From Phycisphaerales bacterium (GTDB lineage Bacteria > Planctomycetota > Phycisphaerae > Phycisphaerales > UBA1924): 49,777 bases of DNA. Shown one piece after another: positions 7,354 through 16,107 of the stretch (position 1 is the stretch's first letter; every line of letters starts with the position of its first letter). The notes under the pieces are model-generated. The model made no database searches. It saw only the letters and a list, made by a program, of their open reading frames with translations, and was not told where the DNA came from. Position numbers and translations under genes: made by a program. The DNA lies in the NCBI GenBank assembly GCA_029260495.1, contig JAJDDD010000022.1:1-49777 (forward strand). The letters are read 5' to 3'.

Positions 7354-8465
7354 CGACCGCACCCCAGAGCCCATCACGGCGACTGCTCGTCGTCATGCCC
7401 ACATGGGTCGGTGACGCGGTCATGGCGACGCCCACCATTCGTGTCCTGCGCGAGCGACTCCCCGGCGCGTTTCTCGGCGCCCTTGTCCGACCGCCCATCG
7501 ATCAGGTGATCGCTGGAACCAGCTTTTTCGATGAAATCCACGTCGATCGTCGAGCCGGCGTCATGGGCCCCAAAAAGGCCGCCGCCAAGATTCGCCCGCG
7601 CCAGTACGACACCGCTTTGATGCTCACCAACTCGTTTTCATCAGCGCTCTCCGCCCGACTCGCTTTCGTCCCCCGGCGCATCGGGTACGACCGCGACGGG
7701 CGCGGGATGCTCCTGACCGATCGCCTCTTCCCTCCCAAACGTCGAGAATCACCCCCCTACTCCGAATCCGACACCAACCCCGACGCTTGGGCGCCCATCG
7801 ACGCCTGCTCCTACTACCTCAATCTGGCGCGCCTGCTCCTTGACGATCCCGCCCTCAAGCTCGGGCCGCTGGAACTCGGCGCCACCGCGATGGACGAGGA
7901 TGAAGCCGACGCCATCCTGGCGCGGGCTGGACTCGATGTCGCCGATCCGGGATGCGTCATTCTCAATCCTGGGGGAAACAACCCGGAAAAGCGCTGGCCG
8001 ATCGATCGTTTTTCACTGGTAGCGCATCACCTGATGCGCACACGCGGCTTGAATGTGCTGGTGAACGGCGCACCAGGGGAGCGACAACTGACCGAAGATA
8101 TCGCGTCTGGCGCGCGCCAAATGGGCGATGCGCACGATGGCGGTCCTCGTTGCATTGCCCTGCCTCGGCTCGGCGTCACGCTCGGATCTCTCAAGGCGCT
8201 TACATCGCGCGCACGGCTGATGATCACCAACGACACCGGCCCGAGGCACATTGCGGCGGCTTTCAGTGTGCCCGTCGTCACGCTTTTCGGTCCGACGGAC
8301 CACCGGTGGACTGAAATCCCCTTTGAGGATGAAATCTCGCTGCTGGCGGACCCGGATTTGCCGGAGCGCGAGGTGGCCAATGACCATCCTGACCGCTGCC
8401 GGGTTGATCAGATTTCAACGGAGCAGGTGATTGAAGCGGCGGAGGCGCTGCTGACGCGACGGTAA
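7350..8465 (+). CDS. waaF: Glycosyltransferase family 9, ADP-heptose:LPS heptosyltransferase-like
   Basis: This is a 371-residue GT-B fold transferase. The N-terminus LLVVMPTWVGDAVMATPTIR is the typical WaaF/WaaC signature (P-x-W-V/I-G-D). The C-terminal domain has ILNPGGNNPEKRWP and the donor-binding ITNDTGPRHIAAA followed by TLFGPTDHRW, all diagnostic for family GT9. These enzymes add heptose to the lipid A-core at the inner face of the inner membrane. It overlaps the upstream small gene by ATGA and belongs to the gmhB-like operon. WaaF (heptosyltransferase II) is the closest label; the acceptor is not proven. Confidence 0.85.
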   Translation: MTTAPQSPSRRLLVVMPTWVGDAVMATPTIRVLRERLPGAFLGALVRPPIDQVIAGTSFFDEIHVDRRAGVMGPKKAAAKIRPRQYDTALMLTNSFSSALSARLAFVPRRIGYDRDGRGMLLTDRLFPPKRRESPPYSESDTNPDAWAPIDACSYYLNLARLLLDDPALKLGPLELGATAMDEDEADAILARAGLDVADPGCVILNPGGNNPEKRWPIDRFSLVAHHLMRTRGLNVLVNGAPGERQLTEDIASGARQMGDAHDGGPRCIALPRLGVTLGSLKALTSRARLMITNDTGPRHIAAAFSVPVVTLFGPTDHRWTEIPFEDEISLLADPDLPEREVANDHPDRCRVDQISTEQVIEAAEALLTRR

Positions 8466-8522
8466 GCCTGGCAAAATGAGTGTGCGGCGTCGTCCGGGAG
8501 CGATCGGCCTTACACTTGGCGG

Positions 8523-9974
8523 ATGAGCATGGAGGCGATCGCTCTTGTGGTGGTTGGCGCCGTCGCGCTGTTGGCGTTGGGGTGGGGAACGTGGCTGTGG
8601 CGCGAGCGAGCGAAACTGACTTTGGAACGCGATCAGGCGCGGGCTGAGAACGGGCGGCTGGAAGAAGACCTCGGGCGTCGGCGCGAGGCTGAGGACCGGC
8701 TTGAGGCCCGCGTTGGTGAACTCTCGGTCGAGATCGCGACGCACCGCGAACGAGTGACGCAGCACGAGAAAACGCAGGCGCAGTGGGCTGAGCAGATGCA
8801 GGTGGTGGAGAAGCGATTCGCTGACACTTTCAAGTCGCTGGCGGGCGATGTGATGCGCGATGTGACCAAAACGAGCAACGACCAGTTCCTGCGACTGGCG
8901 TCCGAGCGGTTTCGGGCTCAGAACGAACAGTCACAGACAGACCTCGACGCGCGCAAACGCGCGGTTGATGAGCTGCTCAAGCCAATCTCCGACACGCTGA
9001 AGCGGACCGATGAAAAGCTCACTGCTCTTGACAAGGGGCGAGCGGAGTCGGCGGCGAGGTTGTCTGAGCACATCAATCTTGTGCTGGATCAAACCAAACT
9101 TCTTGAAACTGAAACCCATCGACTGGTGCAATCGCTCCGAAGCCCGCATGTGCGTGGGCAGTGGGGCGAGATGACGCTGCGACGGGTTGTTGAGCTGGCG
9201 GGAATGGCTGAGCACTGTGATTACACGATCCAGCCGACAGTTGAAGATGACGAGGGGGCGAAGTTTCGGCCGGACATGGTGATTCATATGCCGGGCGATC
9301 GTCAGATTGTTGTTGACGTGAAGACGCCTCTATCGGCATATCTCACCGCGATTGAAGCGGATACCGAAGACAAACGAACAGCGGCTTTGGCACTGCATGC
9401 GAAGCAGCTGCGCCAGCGTGTGGATGAGCTTGCCTCGAAGCAATATCACGCGCAGTTTGTTGATCGGACGCCTGATTTTTGCGTGCTCTTTGTTCCCGGA
9501 GATCATTTCTTATCAGCCGCGATGCGTCAGGATCCAAACATCATCGATCATGCAGCAAGTCGGCGTGTGATCGTCACGACGCCGGTGACGCTGATCGCGC
9601 TGTTGAAGGCGGTGAGCTTTGGGTGGTCGCAGGCGTCGCTAGCGGAAGATGCGCGGGCGGTCTTGAAACTGGGTCGCGAGCTGCACATGCGTGTGGGGAA
9701 GATGACGGAGCATCTGGCGAAGATGGGTCGATCGCTTTCAGGAGCGGTGGGCGCGTATAACGACTTACTCGGAAATGTGGAGCGGCGAGTGATTCCGAGC
9801 GCCTCGAAGCTGGCGGAGCACAATGTGCGATCGAATACGGAGTTGAAAGATGCGCACCAGGTGAATGAATCGCCGCGATTGCCGGTGGGCGCCACTGTTG
9901 AAATGCCAGCACAGCCAAATCGTGATGGTGGAGATTCGGAACAGACGACGACGTTCAGCCGCTCGCGCGATTGA
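8523..9974 (+). CDS. rmuC: DNA recombination protein RmuC
   Basis: This is a 483-residue protein. A single N-terminal membrane segment (about residues 4-24, ending LGWGTWLWRERAK) is followed by a long coiled coil (about 25-190). The RmuC domain then covers roughly residues 195-440. Conserved stretches are RGQWGEMTLRRVVELAGM, PDMVIHMPG with IVVDVK (a PD-(D/E)xK-like nuclease core), FVPGDHFLSAA and TPVTLIALLKAVSFGW. RmuC limits inversions at short repeats in E. coli and is a predicted nuclease. The gene follows the LPS operon by 57 nt on the same strand, possibly co-transcribed. Confidence 0.93.
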   Translation: MSMEAIALVVVGAVALLALGWGTWLWRERAKLTLERDQARAENGRLEEDLGRRREAEDRLEARVGELSVEIATHRERVTQHEKTQAQWAEQMQVVEKRFADTFKSLAGDVMRDVTKTSNDQFLRLASERFRAQNEQSQTDLDARKRAVDELLKPISDTLKRTDEKLTALDKGRAESAARLSEHINLVLDQTKLLETETHRLVQSLRSPHVRGQWGEMTLRRVVELAGMAEHCDYTIQPTVEDDEGAKFRPDMVIHMPGDRQIVVDVKTPLSAYLTAIEADTEDKRTAALALHAKQLRQRVDELASKQYHAQFVDRTPDFCVLFVPGDHFLSAAMRQDPNIIDHAASRRVIVTTPVTLIALLKAVSFGWSQASLAEDARAVLKLGRELHMRVGKMTEHLAKMGRSLSGAVGAYNDLLGNVERRVIPSASKLAEHNVRSNTELKDAHQVNESPRLPVGATVEMPAQPNRDGGDSEQTTTFSRSRD

Positions 9975-10053
9975 GCCTGCGCGAGTCATGATTTTTGGCG
10001 CCGGTGGGACGAACTGGACTCATGAGTTGGGCGTTTGCGCTATTCTTTCACAA

Positions 10054-11694
10054 ATGCCGCGATTGAGCGCTTTGAACATTTCGGCGTTGCGTGATCTGGC
10101 GGAGCAGCTTCGGTATGCGCCGCGGGAGGCGCTGCTCAAGCAGCTTGAGCGGATCGAGCAGTTGGCGACAGAAGTTGATGATGAGCGCATATATCCGGAA
10201 GACTGGATTGTGTTTCGGATCACGGGGTATCGGCCGGACCTGGCGTCGTCGACACAGATCGTCGGTGAGGCGCTGCGCCGGAATCTTTCCGCGCTGGCGG
10301 AGCGTTTGGCGGATGTGGCGCGACTGACGCCGGCGGATGTGGGCGACGGGGCGTTGGGCGTTGAGGAGCTGCGCGAGCGCTGGTCGGTGAGTCGGAAGAC
10401 GATTGATCGGTATCGGCGGCAGGGGTTGATCGCCCGGCGAGTTCGGCGCGAGAGCGGACATGTGCAGTTGCTCTTTACGCGAGCGGCGGTACAGCGGTTT
10501 GAGAAACGGGCTGGGGGGAAGCTCCAGCAGGCGGGGAGTTTTTCCCGGATGGGCGCGGGATTGGAAGAGGAGCTGTTTGCAGAAGCGCAGCGGCTGCGCA
10601 TGGAGGAAGAGCTGTCGCTGAACAGCGCTGCGAAGCGATTGGCGATGAGTTCGGGGCGGAGCCATGAGGCAATGCGGCAGCTGCTGCGGCGGCATGATGA
10701 AGGGGCGGACGCGCCGATTTTTTCAGAGACAGGGCCGTTGTCGGATCAGCAGCGGCAGTTGATTTGCAGGGCGCATGCGTGGGGCGTGGATCCGGGCCGG
10801 ATCGCGGAGCGCGTTGGGCGACGGCCGGCGAGTGTGCATCGCGTTTTGAATGAATGCAGAGTTGAAGCGCTGCGGGGGCTGGAGTTGTTTTGTGTTGAGG
10901 CGCCGGGGTTTCTCAAAGAGGACGCGGAGGAGAAGTTTCTCGGGCCCGCGCCGGTGCGGAGTGAGCTCACGGTCACCGCAGCTCTTGATACGGAGTCGTT
11001 CATCGCAGGGGCGCGGGAAGATCCGATTCCGAATCGTTTTGTGGAGCAGTCGATCGCGCGGGGGCAGCAATATTTAATTTTCGACGCGCGACGGCGGCTG
11101 GCGGCGCTCCCGAGCAGCGGACAACGGCCCCGTGATATTGATGAGATTGAAACCCGGCTGCGCTGGGCGACGCTTCTGAGGGGGAAGCTGGTGCGTTCAC
11201 AGCGAAGGCTCGCTCTTCAGACGATTGAGGGGCGCATCGGGGGCTCGCTGATGGAGCAGCCGGCGGAAGCAATTCAGCGGCTGCACACGTTGGCGATGGA
11301 TGCGCTGATTGAGGCGGCGGCGCATTTTGGGGCGGAGCGGGGAAGCCGGTTTGCAGCGTCGGCGGGAATCGCCGTGGATCGGGCGATCGCGCGCGCGGCC
11401 GTTGGGCCAGCGGAAGTTGCCGGACGAGCGCGGCGTCGGCATACGCAGCCGGTCATGCTGGAGGATTGGACGGCGCGTGTGGCGGAGTGGCAGGGGCTGC
11501 TGGACTTACCAGCGAGGCATCGGGAGCGGGTGATTGAGCTTGGGGAGGAGGCGGGCGAGACTATTCGGGCGCGATATGGACTTGGTGGGGAGCCGCCACA
11601 GACGGCGCGAGAGATCGCCGGGAAGCTTGGAACGAGCGCCGGACGGGTGGCGAGGCTGGAGCATGAGGGCTTGCGGGCGCTGCGATGGGGTTAG
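10054..11694 (+). CDS. Divergent sigma-70-like protein with extra helix-turn-helix modules
   Basis: The protein has 546 residues from the ATG at 10054; the open frame extends upstream into rmuC, but that part is a shadow. Residues about 366-452 resemble sigma-70 region 2 (TRLRWATLLRGKLVRSQRRL ... IEAAAHFGAERGSRFAASAG ... DRAIARA). Residues about 513-546 resemble region 4 (TAREIAGKLGTSAGRVARLE, cf. the region 4.2 helix-turn-helix). The tryptophans of region 2.4 that melt the -10 element are replaced (AGIAVDRAIAR). Upstream are at least two more helix-turn-helix candidates: about 101-128 (VEELRERWSVSRKTIDRYR, MerR/excisionase-like) and about 243-268 (DPGRIAERVGRRPASVHRV). It is probably a DNA-binding transcription regulator derived from a sigma factor; whether it works as a true sigma is open. 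It stands alone, 79 nt after rmuC. Confidence 0.7.
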   Translation: MPRLSALNISALRDLAEQLRYAPREALLKQLERIEQLATEVDDERIYPEDWIVFRITGYRPDLASSTQIVGEALRRNLSALAERLADVARLTPADVGDGALGVEELRERWSVSRKTIDRYRRQGLIARRVRRESGHVQLLFTRAAVQRFEKRAGGKLQQAGSFSRMGAGLEEELFAEAQRLRMEEELSLNSAAKRLAMSSGRSHEAMRQLLRRHDEGADAPIFSETGPLSDQQRQLICRAHAWGVDPGRIAERVGRRPASVHRVLNECRVEALRGLELFCVEAPGFLKEDAEEKFLGPAPVRSELTVTAALDTESFIAGAREDPIPNRFVEQSIARGQQYLIFDARRRLAALPSSGQRPRDIDEIETRLRWATLLRGKLVRSQRRLALQTIEGRIGGSLMEQPAEAIQRLHTLAMDALIEAAAHFGAERGSRFAASAGIAVDRAIARAAVGPAEVAGRARRRHTQPVMLEDWTARVAEWQGLLDLPARHRERVIELGEEAGETIRARYGLGGEPPQTAREIAGKLGTSAGRVARLEHEGLRALRWG

Positions 11695-11744
11695 GGTGGT
11701 CAGAGAATCGCAACAGGAGTGGCTGAGCTTCACAATGGGTGTGA

Positions 11745-13610
11745 TTGATCCGCAGGGGCGTGGTGGGTCGATCTTTGCGATCATCCCCCCACTTCCCGAG
11801 GCGTGGGCATTTTGAGGAGTTTGGCATTAAGTCACGAACGAGTTCAATAAGACCACGCCCGACGGTTCATGGGGTCGGCGCCGGGTTGGCTTCGCGGGAG
11901 CTGCAATGGGGGCGGGCGATTGTGGCCGGTTTGGCGCTGGCGCCTGCGGTGGTTCGGATTGGTTGGACGGACGAGGCGCTTTTGGTTGGGCCACAGTTCT
12001 TGCAGACGCTGACGGGCGCGCTGCTGGTGGTGTATGCGGTGATTCTGCTGGCGCAGGTGCGGACCTCGGGCGCGGGGAACGCTGCGGCCTATTTAAGGGA
12101 TCATTTGTTTGAGTTGTTGACGCTGGGTTTTGCGGCGACGGTTGGGTCGTGGTGGTGGCCGGGGTTGGCGATGGCGGCGGGGCTCTTGGTGGCGTTTCAC
12201 ATGTTGCGGGGATACCTGGCGCTGGTGGAGACGGGGAAGGTTCCGCCGGGCGTGCTTTTTGTTGGTTCGTTTATTGCTTTAATTGCTGTAGGAACGGGTC
12301 TGTTGATGCTGCCTGCGGCGACGCCTGTGGAGAAGCCGATCGAACTGACGGAGGCGGTCTTCACAGTGACGAGCGCGATCAGTCAGACGGGGTTGGTGGT
12401 GCGCTCGACGGGTGAGGACTTCACGCGGTTCGGGCAGTTGGTCATCATTATCTGGGTGCAGCTTGGGGCGCTGGGGATTCTTGTTTTTGGGGCGGTGTTT
12501 GCGCTGTTTTTGGGATCGGGGTTTGGAATCCGCGCGACGCAGACGCTGGCTGAGGGGACGGAGCAGGGATGGTCGGGGCAGTTGTCACTCGCGCGGCTGG
12601 TGGCGTTTGTGATTATTTTTACGCACGGGGTGGAGCTGGTCGGGGCGGGGGTTTTGTATTTCGGTTGGCCTGATGGATGGGCGGGGGCGCCGGAGATGGC
12701 GACGCGCGGGGATCGGCTTTTTCACGCGGTCTTTTTCTCAATCAGCGGGTTCTGCAACGCGGGGTTTGCGACGACCGCCAACAGCATGCAGGGGCTGCGG
12801 CTGCACTGGACGACCCACACGACGTTGGTGGGATTGATCGTGCTGGGGAGCATTGGTTTTCCAGTGCTGGACAATTTGCGACAGGTGATGTGGGCGCGGG
12901 TGCGGAATCGGCGGGTGGAGGATGGGGCGCTGGTTCGGCTGAACCTGAATACGAAACTGATTCTTGCGACAACAGTCGCGGTGTATTTGCTTGGCTGGCT
13001 GGCGATTGTGATGGGGGAGACGGCGCAGACGGAGCAGGCGTTCAGCTACGCGATGGCCGATGCGCATTTCATGACAGTCAACCGGACGAGCGGGTTCGAC
13101 ACGATCCCGCCTTCTGATATGGGGCTCTTCAGCCAGCTTGTCCTGATTCTTTTGATGTTCATCGGCGGCTCGCCGGGATCAGTGGCGGGGGGCATCAAGA
13201 TGATGGTCTTCGCGGTGTTGGTGCTGACAGTGTGGTCGACGATCCGCGGGCGAGCGCAGACGACTGCGTTCGGCCGGACGCTGCCTGATGAGTTGGTGCG
13301 CAAGAGCGCGACGCTGATTGTGCTTTCGCTGGCGACAGTGATGGCGGTGACGGGCGTCTTGGCAGCGACGGAGAGCGCGCGGGATTTACCGCTGGATTAC
13401 CTGCTCTTTGAATCGGTATCCGCGTTTGGAACAACGGGGCTTTCGATGGGCGTGACGTCGGAGCTTGGGACAGCGAGCCGGTGGGCGATCATCGTGGCGA
13501 TGTTTATTGGGCGCGTGGGCCCGCTCGCGGTGATGGCGGCGCTGATGGCGGTGGCGCGACACGGGCGCGAGCACTATCAATACCCGACGGAGAATGTGGT
13601 GATTTACTGA
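11745..13610 (+). CDS. trkH: TrkH/KtrB-family potassium uptake channel subunit
   Basis: This is a polytopic inner-membrane protein with about ten hydrophobic segments and four pore-loop repeats. The selectivity-filter-like loops are SAISQTGLVV, SGFCNAGFATT, VNRTSGFDTI and SAFGTTGLSMG, each with the filter glycine, and it ends YPTENVVIY. Trk/Ktr subunits import K+ and need a cytoplasmic RCK partner (TrkA/KtrA), which is not adjacent. The first ~45 residues from the TTG at 11745 are basic and not membrane-like. No ATG lies in frame early on, so the real start could be a later TTG (for example 11886, just before the first hydrophobic segment). Confidence 0.87.
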   Translation: MIRRGVVGRSLRSSPHFPRRGHFEEFGIKSRTSSIRPRPTVHGVGAGLASRELQWGRAIVAGLALAPAVVRIGWTDEALLVGPQFLQTLTGALLVVYAVILLAQVRTSGAGNAAAYLRDHLFELLTLGFAATVGSWWWPGLAMAAGLLVAFHMLRGYLALVETGKVPPGVLFVGSFIALIAVGTGLLMLPAATPVEKPIELTEAVFTVTSAISQTGLVVRSTGEDFTRFGQLVIIIWVQLGALGILVFGAVFALFLGSGFGIRATQTLAEGTEQGWSGQLSLARLVAFVIIFTHGVELVGAGVLYFGWPDGWAGAPEMATRGDRLFHAVFFSISGFCNAGFATTANSMQGLRLHWTTHTTLVGLIVLGSIGFPVLDNLRQVMWARVRNRRVEDGALVRLNLNTKLILATTVAVYLLGWLAIVMGETAQTEQAFSYAMADAHFMTVNRTSGFDTIPPSDMGLFSQLVLILLMFIGGSPGSVAGGIKMMVFAVLVLTVWSTIRGRAQTTAFGRTLPDELVRKSATLIVLSLATVMAVTGVLAATESARDLPLDYLLFESVSAFGTTGLSMGVTSELGTASRWAIIVAMFIGRVGPLAVMAALMAVARHGREHYQYPTENVVIY

Positions 13611-13825
13611 TAGCCTCTTGCAAAATGAGCGCCTCGGCATCGTGATGTTTCGACGAAGCATGCATCGGGCAGTATGTCCTGAGCCATTGCATGGAGGCGC
13701 GAACATCGCAAGCCGGATATTCTTGATGAGCCAGGGCAAAATGCACATCGAGTTGCTATTCGTAAAAAATAGCGACTTAACGCGAACTACAAATGACAAA
13801 TATGAAACCGCCAGAGAAATGACAG

Positions 13826-14281
13826 ATGGATGCCAATGAGGCAGAGCTAGATATTCCGATCGCATCCGTGGGGATCATGTGCCGAACCGCAAGTGAAATT
13901 GACGCGATTGTTTCTCAATCTAGCGCAGATTTTAGGTTCATAGACGTGGCGCCGATCACTTCCAAGCAGGATTTGTTCATGGCCTTGTCTAAGGCATTGG
14001 ATTTACCTGCATACTTATCCAGCAGCTGGGACTCCCTCGATGAATGCCTTGCGGAACCAGATGCTCTGCCAGATGGCACTCATTTAGTCTTAGTGTTTAG
14101 AACCGCCAAACGGCTACGCCGGCTGAAAGAAGATGCGACAATGCTATTCACAATTATTAGCGATGTCGCGAGTGGTTGGATTCAATCACCAGAAGGCTGG
14201 TCACTCAGTTTGATCTTAGAAGGGAAGCTCGACGGCGATATCAAAATGATGTTCGAGCAAACAAATTTGTCATTGATTTAA
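13826..14281 (+). CDS. Barstar-family ribonuclease inhibitor (orphan)
   Basis: This is a 151-residue protein. Residues about 50-140 match the barstar fold: SKQDLFMALSKALDLPAY followed by SSSWDSLDECLAE (cf. barstar's NLDALWDCL). The Asp equivalent to barstar Asp35 is kept, but Trp38 and Asp39 are replaced by Asp and Glu. Barstars are small cytoplasmic proteins that block the active site of barnase-like RNases, including contact-dependent toxins. No RNase or polymorphic toxin gene is next to it, so it looks like an orphan immunity protein. Its bases and flanks (13611-14390) look A/T richer than the surroundings, suggesting acquisition. ATG at 13826 is the first reasonable start. Confidence 0.72.
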   Translation: MDANEAELDIPIASVGIMCRTASEIDAIVSQSSADFRFIDVAPITSKQDLFMALSKALDLPAYLSSSWDSLDECLAEPDALPDGTHLVLVFRTAKRLRRLKEDATMLFTIISDVASGWIQSPEGWSLSLILEGKLDGDIKMMFEQTNLSLI

Positions 14282-14391
14282 ACAACAGAAGACTCTGGAC
14301 AACTCCGCAACCTCTAATATTTAGATCCAGGGTATTTCTTTTCAGCGCGAGGGCCAACTCAACACGGATAACGGCGAGAGCGGGAAGAGAG

Positions 14392-14493
14392 ATGCCAACA
14401 CCGATGGACAAGTATGAGTTGTACGAGCGAGCGGCGCAGTCGCCGACGATGCAGGCGCGGTTTCTTCGGGCGCTTTATGGAGGCGGGGCAGAG
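14392..14493 (+). repeat. 102-bp direct repeat, copy 1 (second copy 16108-16209)
   Basis: Two direct copies, 98/102 identical and about 1.7 kb apart, flank the minus-strand glycosyltransferase gene. Copy 2 is the beginning of the intact methyltransferase gene. The differences are two silent C/T changes and an adjacent CGA/CAG codon change. Confidence 0.9.
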
Positions 14494-14571
14494 TCTGCAA
14501 ACGACGACTGTAAAGCTCTTGTAAAAAGGAACTCTCAGAACCTTGGCCAAGCGATGTGGGGCGGCTTGTGA
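14392..14571 (+). pseudogene. Truncated duplicate of the 5' end of the methyltransferase gene
   Basis: The first 102 nt (14392-14493) match the start of the intact methyltransferase gene at 16108-16209 with 4 mismatches, and the preceding GGGAAGAGAG ribosome-binding region is also alike. After GGGGCAGAG the sequences part, and the remaining frame (to the stop at 14569-14571) encodes an unrelated tail. The 59-codon product would begin MPTPMDKYELYERAAQSPTM but contain no SAM-binding site. It is a gene fragment left by duplication or insertion. Confidence 0.85.
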
Positions 14572-14658
14572 CAGGTGGTCCGTCCTTATCGCTTCGCCCA
14601 GTTGATTTGGCGGAGGACGAGACAGATTCCTGGTAAGCGCTGTGATGCCGCTCCGGTC

Positions 14659-15936
14659 TCACGCCGAAGCTTCGTGCGCGATTACGCGCTCGAGCGCTGC
14701 GCACGCCGCTGCAACTCCATCTTCCGCGCGCACTTGCGCTGCGCATTGCGCAACTCGCTCGGGCGCCCGGGAGTCTTCGAGAAGCGCGCCAATCGCTTGC
14801 TCCAGCTTTGGCGCCGACAATCCCTTTCGGCGCAATGAGCCCCCAATGCCCAGACGCATTACTCGATTCGCGTTGTCGAACTGGTCATGTGATAAGGGAA
14901 TGATGAGTTGCGGCGTCGCGGCGCGCAGTGATTGCGAGGTTGTGCCGATCCCCCCTGCATGCACAACTGCACAACCAGCCTTAAATAGTGGGAAGACAGA
15001 CGTCGACTTGACCGCGAGCACATCCTTTGAAAGATCAGCAGGAATCGAAGCATCCCCTGTCACCAGCACGGCGCGACGCCCAAGGCCGCGCGCAGCACGC
15101 ACCGCTTGTACATAAAAATCACCGGCCACATGAGCGCCCGAACTCCCGAGCGAAAACACCACCGGCGCCGATCCTGCTGCGAGAAACCCCTCAAGCTGCT
15201 CACGATCCGGATCTCCACCGAAGTCGGCGTCATAAAACGGAAATCCGCACTGCGTCGTTCCCGGCGGCCAATCTGGCTGCGGCTTTCCAAACACCTGTGA
15301 AAACAACGCAAGTGCTCCGTGCGGCGAATGCTGCCCTTCCCACAAGGGGTCCGAATCTGCAGGCAGTCCAAGCTCCCGCCGAAATGCACGGATGGGCTCG
15401 CTCCACTTCCATGCGAGTCGCTTGAGTCCGCGCAGCGCAAGGCCCGCCACTCGCGGGCCGACGATGCGCAGATGGGCCAGGCCGGGCATTGGCGCGAGCG
15501 CTGGCGGCTCCCACGCTGAGCAGAACCCCATCGGACTGAGCATTGATGAAACCCAGGGCATGCCCGTGTGTTCGCCGAGAATTGGCGCTGCGTATGTCAG
15601 CACATGCGAGACCAGGAGGTCTGCGCCGTGACACGCGGACTTCAGATCCGCAAAGCTCTCGCGCAGGCAGGGCGCCAGCACTTCCCTCACCGCAACCTCG
15701 GCGCCGTGCTTCGGATCCATCACTCGCTGAAACATCTCGGCGTTGCTGAAATCAACATCCGGACGAACCGGGGCAAATTCCAACTCGATCGACTCTGCAG
15801 CCTCTCGATACATGGCCGGCGCCGCCAACACAACCACATGTCCGCGGTCGCGCAGCCCTCGACCGATCGCCAGATACGGCAGCACATCACCGAACGAGCC
15901 GAATGTTGTGAGAACGATACGGGCGCTGTGTGCCAT
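14659..15936 (-). CDS. GT1-family (UGT/MGT-like) glycosyltransferase
   Basis: This is a 425-residue GT-B glycosyltransferase. The N-terminus IVLTTFGSFGDVLPYLAIGR is the family's G-S-x-G-D acceptor-domain start. The C-terminal domain has VVFSLGSSGAHV and the nucleotide-sugar site VVHAGGIGTTSQSLRAATP followed by PLSHDQFDNANRV (the HxGGxGT...P...DQ..NA signature). Relatives glycosylate lipids, sterols or antibiotics in the cytoplasm or at the inner membrane face; the substrate here cannot be read from sequence. The gene runs against its neighbours and sits between the truncated and the intact copy of the methyltransferase start, so it probably arrived as an insertion. Confidence 0.85.
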   Translation of the reverse strand: MAHSARIVLTTFGSFGDVLPYLAIGRGLRDRGHVVVLAAPAMYREAAESIELEFAPVRPDVDFSNAEMFQRVMDPKHGAEVAVREVLAPCLRESFADLKSACHGADLLVSHVLTYAAPILGEHTGMPWVSSMLSPMGFCSAWEPPALAPMPGLAHLRIVGPRVAGLALRGLKRLAWKWSEPIRAFRRELGLPADSDPLWEGQHSPHGALALFSQVFGKPQPDWPPGTTQCGFPFYDADFGGDPDREQLEGFLAAGSAPVVFSLGSSGAHVAGDFYVQAVRAARGLGRRAVLVTGDASIPADLSKDVLAVKSTSVFPLFKAGCAVVHAGGIGTTSQSLRAATPQLIIPLSHDQFDNANRVMRLGIGGSLRRKGLSAPKLEQAIGALLEDSRAPERVAQCAAQVRAEDGVAAACAALERVIAHEASA

Positions 15937-16107
15937 CCTGACAGCCTCCTGAGCAACACCTCAGCTGCATTTGACCGTGATGAGTCAACCATCACGCACA
16001 GCGCATCACATATTCTATGTGAGCGATTGGTGTGATGAAAGGGCGGTGCATTTTGGATGGAGGCGCTGGCTGGAGTACTATCAACGTCCGACGGAGCAGG
16101 AAGAGAA

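Noticed and set aside
9865-10053. Longer N-terminus for the sigma-like protein
   Set aside because: Would overlap rmuC by 110 nt, and the translated extension does not resemble protein.
13618-13839. 73-codon frame upstream of the barstar gene as a possible toxin partner
   Set aside because: Sequence is not RNase-like, overlaps the barstar start and has no good start signal.
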